Part shown: positions 55,881-64,000 of the stretch, piece after piece
How the letters are laid out: the number at the start of each line of letters is the position of its first letter
Numbering within the stretch: position 1 is the stretch's first letter
Source of the DNA: Adiantum capillus-veneris
Lineage: Eukaryota; Streptophyta; Polypodiopsida; Polypodiales; Pteridaceae
DNA: 64,000 bases
Reading direction: 5' to 3'
Assembly: GCA_014529385.2 (NCBI GenBank)
Contig: CM043955.1
Location: 146,842,140 to 146,906,139, forward strand
The notes under the pieces: generated by a model
Database searches by the model: none
What the model saw: only the letters and a program-made list of their open reading frames with translations
Told to the model about the DNA's origin: nothing
Translations under genes and position numbers: made by a program

Positions 55881-56063
55881 ATGCATGCAGTATTTGAAGC
55901 ATTTCAAATTGGAGTAGGGTGGGATGTGGAGAAGAGATGCATGAAATACCTCGTGCATTTTGATGGTTATGGCAAGCAAGAGGAGCAAGAGTTGCCATCT
56001 AGGTTTCGGTCAAGAAAGGCACAACGTTCGGGCCCCATGCTTCATCTTCAAAATCCAACATGA
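55881..56063 (+). pseudogene. Chromodomain/Tudor-like fragment
   Basis: The short open stretch contains KRCMKYLVHFDGYGKQEEQELPSRF. This resembles the K/EYLVKW.GY..EE..W core of chromodomains (W replaced by L). It may be the displaced C-terminal chromodomain of the gypsy element ending at 55200, or an exon of an unrelated protein. The call rests on about 20 residues only. Confidence 0.3.
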
Positions 56064-56129
56064 GCCTACTTAAAGTAAGTAATGGAAATTTCAAATTAAT
56101 TAGTCTGTTTATATATATGTGCGTGCATG

Positions 56130-56225
56130 TGCATGTGTACACACACACACATACATTCATAGATACATACATACATAATACATACATGCATGCATGCATA
56201 TACACACACTTTATTTTTTTAAAGA
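56130..56225. repeat. CA/CATA/CATG simple repeats
   Basis: Short tandem runs of CA, CATA and CATG. Confidence 0.8.
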
Positions 56226-56479
56226 TTTATATTGTTTTGTGAAAACATATTTTAATGGTCAATATTCAAGTATGGCATGCAAATAGCTTCAAGACATTGT
56301 GAGAGTGTCAAATTGGGGTCTATCCAGTCAAAGATGTATGATAAAAATTGGTATAACTTGAAGGAGCATATATGTCTCCCAGCCTATTAAATTCTTAAGA
56401 GTGGTAGCATTTTTGAGTGCCCACCACGGTGTCAAATGAAGTTTGAATGTGACCAAGTGAAACAAGTGACAATGTTGGA

Positions 56480-56481
<2 letters not shown>

Positions 56482-56518
<37 letters not shown>

Positions 56519-56538
56519 ACACACACACACATACACAC
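56482..56538. repeat. (CA)n microsatellite
   Basis: About 57 bases with two CATA interruptions, abutting the 3' end of the LINE copy to the right. Confidence 0.9.
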
Positions 56539-56539
56539 T

Positions 56540-58620
56540 TTTTTATAGTAATGTCGGATTGAACAACTGATGGGAAACCTCAAATCGAGGAAAACCCATA
56601 GAAAATATTACAAATGCTAAATCAGAAACAATCAAAGTAGAGCTCGTAATGAAGAGAGGGGAGCTCATCCAAGTCATAGGCAACTTTAAGAGACTGTCGA
56701 CCAAAGAGATGTTTTGAAGAAGGATACATACTCCACTTGAATATGCTAAAACATGAAGAAATCATGTGCTCTCCACACTACTCATAGCATGCCTAGAATC
56801 TAACCCAATAAAAAAAGCATGCATATGGCTTAAGCACTGGTGGAAGCACTCCAAAATGCCAAAAGAATTGACCAAAAGGTATCCCAGGGAAACGCATGCG
56901 AAGAGATATAGAGATGTAGTTCAAAAACTATTTCATATGAGCACAAGACCACATTAAATGTGCAATATTCTCAATGCTGGAACCGTAATAGAAACATTGC
57001 AAGGAAACTAATCCTCTAGAGCATAGAAACTTTCCAGTCTGGAGAACCCCACAGCAACGATCAGACCCGATGCCTCTTTCTTGTATCTTTACGCCCGTCG
57101 GTAGAGCACCCAACATCACTTTCCACAGGAATATCTTCATATACTGAGGCCATCTTGGCTTCCAGATGTTCTCCATGACTCCCTCCCATTGTTTTACTGT
57201 CCAGTGCCTTTTCCATAATTTGTTGAGGGGGCTACACCAATTAGACTCGTGCATTAATGCATGGTAAATTCCTTTAGAGTATGGTTTCTAAAAGAGGCTA
57301 CTCCCGGGCCATCTCCAAGCATCCCATTCAAAGTTGGATTCACAAATTGGCATCACCACCTTATCAAGCTCTTTAATCACCCTATAGACTAGTAAGACCT
57401 CAAAACCATCCAGTTGAAATTGGATGGCTAAAGAGTCAACAGTTTTCTAGCACTTCCTGTTGCCATCCCAGAATTGCTCTAGTCGAACGAGCCCCTTATT
57501 ATTCACCTTCCTGGACATTTCTATCTAGTAAGGGCTTTGCGGTGGCCCCAATATTTTAGAGAGCCAAGGGGACCAATGTAATATGGAGTTCTTAAAGTAT
57601 CTGGTTGCTTCCCCCCATTCCAGAACCTCAGCAGCACTTTTGCACTTCCTCATCAGCTCCCCTGAGAGTCCATCAGATCTAAGATAGGACCACTTCGAGG
57701 CAAGAAGTTTGTCGTGCATCACAACCTTCTTCCACTTTTCCCCTTTTGATCTCAGTTTTGCTGCATCAAGCATTTCCTTGGTCATGATAGCCCAAGCTTG
57801 GTCTTGTTTAGCCAATGAGACCATAAATTTGGCACAAAGGGCCTCATCATGAGACATAGGGTTAAGAATGCCGAGCCCTCCTTGGTCTACCGGGTGAGCA
57901 ACTACCTCCCATCTAGCCCACTGCCATGGCCGGGAGGATTTCGTGTTGTTCTTCCAAAGAAACCTTTTCACTAGTTTTAAGAATTCTTTCCAGTTACACT
58001 TAGCCATCTTGAGCACGGGGTTGAGGAAAGCAATATACGAGATCATAAAGGCATTGATCACTCTAATCCGGCTTTGGAAGGGTAGGAGAACAAACTCCCA
58101 CCTTCTCATTTTGGCTCTTATTTTTTCCATGACCCATTGAAATCTTTGACTGTGGGTTACGTCCACCCCTACGGGGGCTCCCAGGTGTCTAAATATACTC
58201 CCTTTTGAGATAATCTCTCCGGACCAGATTGCACGGTCAAAAGAGTCGTTCTCCGACAGGGAGATTAGTCTTGACTTCTCTATATTGCACTTGGATCCCG
58301 AGGCCACGGCAAATGTTTGCACAATCTCCAGAGCTCTCTTGACAACTTGAGGGCACGCCTTCAAGAATAGGAACGAATCATCTGCGAACATTTTGACCAG
58401 TAGCTGGTCGTTGCCTGGCAATGCCATACCTTGAATCTCTCCCCGCGCAGCACTGGCTTTGAGCATTGTAATGAGACGGGGGCCAAGGGACAACCTTGCT
58501 TAATAGACCTTTTAACCTCAAAAGATCCCACAATTCTGTTATTAAACAGGAGCTTTGATTGGCTGCCACCACCTAGTGTGTTGTATGAGGCGACAAAGGC
58601 GGGGCCCAAAGCCTATGATA
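56540..58620 (-). mobile_element. 5'-truncated LINE with RT and zinc domain
   Basis: The - strand encodes the second half of a plant L1-type ORF2: GSFEVKRSIKQGCPLAP (58520), a frame change, then KMFADDSFLFLKACPQVVKRAL with the catalytic FADD (58385), GSKCNIEKSRLIS, HLGAPVGV and RRWEFVLLPFQSRIRVINAF, and the long post-RT region with NTKSSRPWQWARWEVVAHPVDQGGLG, to 57525. After a gap the C-terminal domain follows: KIFLWKVMLGALPTGVKIQERGIGSDRC (57140-57050). No endonuclease part remains. The 3' end is near 56540 (TATAAAAAA). Confidence 0.88.
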
Positions 58621-58900
58621 TGATAGAATGGTCCTATATAGAAGAAATCATGCATAATCTTCTAAGTAACTACACCAAGTGTGTACATCCATTCACTTTG
58701 ATACTACTATTCTACTCTAGTTATTGAATAAGAGCACTAGTTTCTTTTGAGACTACCAATGCAATCTAAGCCATGCTCTTGTGTCACTCTCAATCTAGGA
58801 GTTAAAAGCTCCATGGACACTACTACTTCCTTATGATTTACCAATTGAAATGGTATCACACTAACTATAAGGATATACGAATTGCAATGATATATTTTGT

Positions 58901-59297
58901 GTGTATGTATGGCAGCCAAGGAACCGCCGTGTGTTTGAAGGAGGTTTTGAGGTGGCAAGCCTAATAGAAATTATACAAGAAAGCAAAGTGCTAATTTGGA
59001 CGCTCGGGCGCAAGCAACACTCGGAGGATTGGTCTCGGACTACTTGTGCCTTGTTGTCAGCAGAGGGTATGCCTAGGATGGGGGAAAATCTTGGCTATCG
59101 ATAATTAAAAGATCGCAGAAGAACATGATAATGGACCTTTTGTATCAAGGATAAGGGGGCTAGTTGGCTGGGATTGCTGCCGATGTAATTATGGTCCCTG
59201 GATGATGTCATGGCTCATCACGAGCATGACAAGACGTAATTTTTTGGGTTGATTAATATAATTCACTCACAATTGTGAGTTTTGGAAAAATAAAAAG
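58901..59297 (+). mobile_element. LINE 3'-end fragment
   Basis: VWQPRNRRVFEGGFEVASLIEIIQESKVL and WSRTTCALLSAEGMP match the fragment at 36977-37574 nearly throughout, followed by the same 3' UTR. It ends with the hairpin ACTCACAATTGTGAGT (59265-59280) and an A-rich tail. Only about 400 bases remain. Confidence 0.85.
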
Positions 59298-60382
59298 GGG
59301 AATTATGAATGCAATTTTGGCTCAACGCAAAAGGAGGATGGAGGATCTAATTTTGCCTCATTCATTCATATGGCTGTACTTTTGTTTGTTCTCGTTTATA
59401 CTATGATGCTTTGTGGATTGGATGCATAATACTCTTCTAGTGGTCACCAAAAGCTCAAGCTCCTTGCCACTTGGAAGCAAAGAGGCTAAGCTCGTGGCTA
59501 TGGTGGGATATCTTCACACAGCAAAATTGAAAAAAACTTGACACCAAATACGTAGGTGAGAGAGGTGCAAGAGCAAGAGGAGTTAAGAAACACACGACAT
59601 GGAGGAAAAAACTTACATTGCCCACACTTGCACTTACTTACTCTCAATGGTGAAAATGAGAGTGGCCAACTTTTCATATGCTCTATCCCAGCAAGGAAAT
59701 CGGAGAAAATGTCTTTAAATGACAAAGAAAAATAAACACTGCCCCAATAAAAATTGGCACACGGTCAAAAATTTATCGGGCACTACTGAGGCTAAAACAT
59801 GATCTCAAACGATAGAAAAACTACCTCTTTGGGGCCGAACACAACCACAAAACGGTCCTCGTTGCCTCTCAACCCGTTAGAGATACTAGGATCTACATCC
59901 AAGAGATGTCAAATAAGGGCAATCTATTAAAAAATCTCTGATATACCAACATATTGAGGATATAACTGCACAAATTTCCTCTAAAGGCAACTAATAGTAT
60001 TGAGCATGATTGATGTAAAGCTTTAAAAACTAGTCATCCATTTTTTGTGTGAATGCATACAGTAATCCACTAGTAAAGTGATTGCTACACAATTACTAAA
60101 GTCGCCAAGCAAAATGCACCCCTTAAGGACATGGATGTTCATAGAAAATATGGTTATGGATGTTCCTTCGCATTGAAAATAGTATATATGTAGCACTTCT
60201 ACAAGACCTTTCCTCTTGATGTTCTTGATACTGTGTTGTGGCTGATATGAACTACCCTCTTATGACCTAGCCTCTTATGCGAAAGAGTGAGCAAGCTTGA
60301 TGAAGTATGAGAAGTAAACATGATGAGATCCATACGCTTTCAGCTTGATCAAGCCTTCCATTCCTCTCTCCATGAGCTATGT
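59298..60382. other. No gene recognised
   Basis: About 1.1 kb, AT-rich, without credible coding. Confidence 0.45.
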
Positions 60383-60603
60383 GTTGGAGTAGGGTTGCAA
60401 GAAGGAACACACGACACAAGGAGAGCAAAATCTCAGAAGCACACAACAAAGAAGATGATGTTATTAAGTGTGCAATGTACAAAGATAACTATCCCTAGAG
60501 TGAGTCGGACGTATATACAAGTCGGGGGGAAAAAACCTCGTAAAGAGGGAAAAAATTGCCCTTACAATCCTACATGTGTTCACACTACCATAATATGGCA
60601 ACA
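60383..60603 (-). repeat. Copia LTR, related to the 44113 family
   Basis: The - strand reads TGTTGCCATATTATGG...TACTCCAACA, 221 bases. It shares the TTTTTTCCCTCTT..GAGGTTTTTTCCCCC and TGTATATACG blocks of the copia LTR at 44113. Confidence 0.8.
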
Positions 60604-60900
60604 AATCGCCTTGGGAGTGATTTGGTGAACAAGAGCTCGCACTCAGTGTATAGGGTAGTGCCAAGCTCAACAGACTGGATCAATCCACAAAGGGGAATAA
60701 GGCCAAAGCTTTGCAAAAAGTTTCAAACTTCTTACGAGGAAATACCTTTTGTAAAGTCCTGTGTAGGCACATATACCAAGCTGATGTCTCTTGCTGAAAG
60801 CCTCTCCCTAACATAGTAGTAATGCACCTCAATGTGCTTCATGCAAGCATGGAACATTGGGTTCCTCGCAACTGCTAATGCACTCTAACTGTCAGTGAAT
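60604..60900 (-). pseudogene. Copia RNase H end
   Basis: The - strand encodes ALAVARNPMFHACMKHIEVHYYYVRERLSARDISL and ends LFPFVD. This matches the end of the copia pol at 48640-48850, including one Gln codon that is TAG there and CAG here. It is truncated at about 60900, next to a GA microsatellite. Confidence 0.8.
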
Positions 60901-60976
60901 ATAATGTACATATGTCTTGTGCGCATGTATGATTGCGTACAATGTGTATAGAATGTATGATGTGTGTAGAATGCAT

Positions 60977-60978
<2 letters not shown>

Positions 60979-61058
<80 letters not shown>
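60979..61058. repeat. (GA)n microsatellite
   Basis: About 80 bases of GA. Confidence 0.95.
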
Positions 61059-61061
<3 letters not shown>

Positions 61062-61836
61062 CATACAACCAAAGAGATTCCACGATCGGAAGCTCCTCCA
61101 TTTTGATGGGAACACTATACAACCACTTAAGAAACTAGATATCTTAGATGGGCTTTACCACCCCAGCACGAAGATGAGGCGAGCAGTCATAAGCTTGGCT
61201 TATGACACATTGAGGTTACCCTAGTCAATGAAAAGCTATATCTTATTGGGAGGTGATGGCCATGTCTGGCACCAAGGAGGAGATGACGTTTAGTGATTGA
61301 TATGGATACGGCTCAACACAAGGGATACTATTTGTCGAGAGATATATACATCTTGTGATGTATATATCTCTCAAGGAGACATTGTTTCATGATTGATATG
61401 GCCAGGTCTCAACCCAAGGGCTATTATTGGTTGTGAGACATATACATTTTGTGATGGCTCAACACATATACATGTGATATGTTCCTTATTATGGTTCCAT
61501 GCCATACTATCAATAGATTTCCATCTATTTTGTTGCAATGTTGTGTGCCAAGTTTGTTCATGGTCACCAGGTTGACTATCACACGATTGAAAATCAGGTT
61601 CTAGTCGTAGATCTAGATGTTTACAAGATCAGGTTAGACAATGAGGAGATTAGGTAGTGGCATCATCTGCTAGACAACTTTTGACAGAGTCCATCAGTGT
61701 ACCTTGGGACATGGTTACTTCATTAGCGTAGTGGGCAATTCGCAATCCCTGGCCTGTCATTAGGCCACGTGGCTCCAACGCTGAAAAGCTCTAAAAAACC
61801 TACGCCGTCACCTAGACATGCATCTTGTGGCTCTAT
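61059..61836. other. No gene; partial duplication and hairpin
   Basis: The phrases GATTGATATGG and CTCAAC(A/C)CAAGGG recur about 94 bases apart (61298 and 61392). A perfect hairpin lies at 61337-61372. Otherwise unrecognised. Confidence 0.4.
61337..61372. other. Perfect 16-bp-stem hairpin
   Basis: GAGAGATATATACATC, loop TTGT, then its exact reverse complement. It is not followed by a T run and no coding region precedes it. Confidence 0.6.
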
Positions 61837-61839
61837 GCA

Positions 61840-64000
61840 TGAAAATTGAGGCTGAGGAAAACAGATGTCGTGCTTGGCACTGCCTTGGTTGATATGTATG
61901 CCAAATGTGGTGCACTTGAGAATGCACAAAAAGTTCTTGAGGAGCTTCTTGTCCGGAATGTCCCCTCTTGAAATGCATTGATTGCAGGATGTGCAAAGCA
62001 AGAACAGGGTTGTTGAAAGAAGATGTCATGCTTGGGACTGTCTTGGTCGATATATATGTCAAATGTGGTGTGCTTGAGAAAGCACAAAAAGTGCTTGAGG
62101 AGTTTTGTGTCCGGAATGTCGCCCCTTGGAATGTACTGATTGCGGGATGTGAGCAATAAGAGCAGGGGCAGAAAGCTCTAGGTTGTTTTTAGCAGATGCA
62201 GAGCAAGTATATCTCTCCAAATTCAATCAAGGCATGTGACTCTACGCAAGTGCTCGAGGAGCTTCGTGTCTTGAATGTGGACTCTTGGAATGCGCTGATT
62301 GCATGATTTGCCCCACAAGGGCAGGGCCAGCAAGCTCTGTTTTGTTTTCAGTAGATGCGAAGCGAGGGCCTCTCTCCAGATGCAATCACGTACGCATGCA
62401 TAAAGGCATGTAGCTCTACGCAAGAAGCTGATATCGGCACAAAAAGTGCTTGAGAAGCTTCCTTTCCAGAATGTCGCCTCTTGAAATGCATTGATTACGG
62501 GATGTGCACAGCAAAAACATGGCTATTGAAAGAAGATGCCATGCTTGGGATTGTCTTGGTCGATATGTATGCCAAATGTGGTGTGCTTGAGAGAGCACAA
62601 AAAGTGCTAGAGTGGTTTTTTTGTTCGGAATGTCGCCCCTTGGAATGCACTGATCGAGGGATGTGTGCAACAAGAGCAAAGAAAGCTCCAAGTTGGTTTT
62701 AGCGGATGCCGAGCAAGTATATCTCTCCAAATTCATTCAACGCATGTGGCTCTACGCAAGTGCTGGAGGAGCTTTATGTCATGAGTGTGGACTCTTGGAA
62801 TGCATTGATTGCATGATTTGCTCCACAAGGATAGGGCCAAAAAGCTCTATTTTGTTTTTAGTAGATGCGAAGCAAGGGACTCTCTCCATATGCTATCATG
62901 TACGCATGCATGAAGCCATGTAGCTCTACGCAAGAAGCTTGTATGGGCACAAAAATTCACAATTATATTGTTAGCCAGAGGAGGCTGTTGAATGCATATG
63001 CTTGCACCTTGAAGGCCATTGACCTTTTGCAACGCCGTTGACATGGGTGAGAGAATTAATGAGCCCATAGCTGGTCCGATGCTCTTGGGGAAGCGTATCA
63101 TGCTCTAGGCTGCTTTCAACGGGTGCAAAGCAAGTGTATCCCTCCAAATTCAGCATCCTATACTTGCGTCTTGAAGGCTATGCTTACATCTTGAAGGCAT
63201 GTGGCTCTACGCAAGAGCTCAAGGAGCTTCCTTTTTTGGAGTATGGACTCTTGGAATGCTTCGCATCTGGCCTCTCTCCAGATGCAATCACCTAGGCATG
63301 CATCTTGAAGGCATGAGGCTCTACGCAAGGACAGTCATGCTTGCGACTGCCTTGGTGAATATGTATGCCAAATGTGGTGTGCTTGAGAGAGCACAAAAAG
63401 TGCTTAAGGAGCTTTCTGTCCGGAATGTTGCCTCTTGGAATGCACTGATTGTGGGATGTGCGCAACAAGAGCAGGGGCAAAAAGCTCTATGTTGTTTTTA
63501 GGAGATGCAAAGAAAGTATATCTCTCCAAATTCAATCAAGGCATGTGGCTCTACGCAAGTGCTCGAGGAGCTTCGTGTCGTGAGTGTGGACTCTTACAAT
63601 GCGCTGATTGGATGATTTGCTCCACAAGGGCAGGGCCAGGAAGCTCTATTATATTTCCAGCAGATGCGAAGTGAGGGCCTCTCTCCAGATGCAATCACGT
63701 TCGCATGCATGAAGGCATGTAGCTCTACTGAGGAAGCTGTTATGGGCACAAAAAGTACTTGAGCAGCTTCCTGTCCGGAATGTCGCCTCTTGAAATGCAT
63801 TGATCGCGGGATGTGCCCAACAAGAACATGGCTGTTGAAAGGAGATGCCATGCATGGGACTGTCTTGGTCGATATGTATGCCAAATGTGGTGTGCTTTAG
63901 AGAGCACAAAAAGTGCTAGAGCAGTTTTTTGTTCGGACTGTCGCCCCTTGGAATGCACTGATTGCGGGATGTCTGCAACAAGAGTAGGGCAAGAAATCTC
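61840..64000 (+). pseudogene. Decayed PPR (PLS) repeat array, continues past the window
   Basis: Pieces of PPR units recur in changing frames: [32 protein letters not shown] (61867-61965), VMLGTVLVDIYVKCGVLEKAQKVLEEFCVRNV (62025-62120), ITYACIKACSSTQE and [25 protein letters not shown] (62535-62610). The last type recurs near 63345 and 63850. Units are homologous to those at 17560-19320 but full of stops, frameshifts and deletions, and their spacing is irregular. No start and no E or DYW domain is seen inside the window. It is best read as a dead relative of the upstream PPR gene. Confidence 0.8.

Overview
This is plant nuclear DNA, most likely from a large, repeat-rich fern-type (homosporous fern) genome. 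The organism is inferred from three things. There is a DYW-class pentatricopeptide (PPR) gene with long, near-identical P-L-S units and fern-like consensus phrases. The transposon families are plant Ty3/gypsy, Ty1/copia, plant LINE and tRNA-like SINE. Almost every coding region is decayed, often by TAG codons where CAG is expected. No clearly intact host gene, rRNA, true tRNA or CRISPR was found.

Layout. (1) 1-13053: the body of a very long, decayed Ty3/gypsy element on the + strand; its 5' LTR lies outside the window. Order: gag with zinc knuckles, protease, an acidic linker, RT-RNase H, integrase, a second protease-like domain that looks catalytically dead followed by W-x-P-K motifs, an internal polypurine tract, a ~3.5 kb coiled-coil coding region in the env position, polypurine tract, 3' LTR. 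(2) 13054-17160: dispersed repeats and a SINE-like block. (3) 17338-20270: a PPR-DYW gene with exact 306-bp repeat units, frameshifted and with a broken DYW domain. (4) 20508-24620: an inverted-repeat element carrying a tRNA-like block, then a decayed gypsy element on the - strand. (5) 26300-31310: a DNA-transposon-like locus on the - strand. It has a multi-exon transposase-like gene and, 105 bp downstream, a gene with a histone H3 fold and the H3 tip ARTKQT, flanked by foldback and tandem repeats. (6) 32341-50497: a three-level nest. A - strand coiled-coil element is split by an LTR element (34215-49981, TSD TTAGC), whose own 3' LTR is split by a Ty1/copia element (44113-49155, TSD GGGCT). 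The middle element has a leader with eight palindromes and encodes proteins with Y-x-D-x-x-G-x-x-Y motifs. (7) 50870-55200: another gypsy element, with its integrase split by a 1.9 kb insertion. (8) 55400-61060: microsatellites, two LINE copies and a copia fragment. (9) 61840-64000: a highly decayed PPR-like array running off the window.

The two most unusual things are the transposase/H3-like gene pair (27355-31217) and the middle LTR element, which combines a palindrome array, a repeated peptide motif and a dead-protease/W-x-P-K module that also occurs in the first gypsy element. Coordinates of decayed domains are approximate. Family calls rest on motifs read by eye, without any database search.
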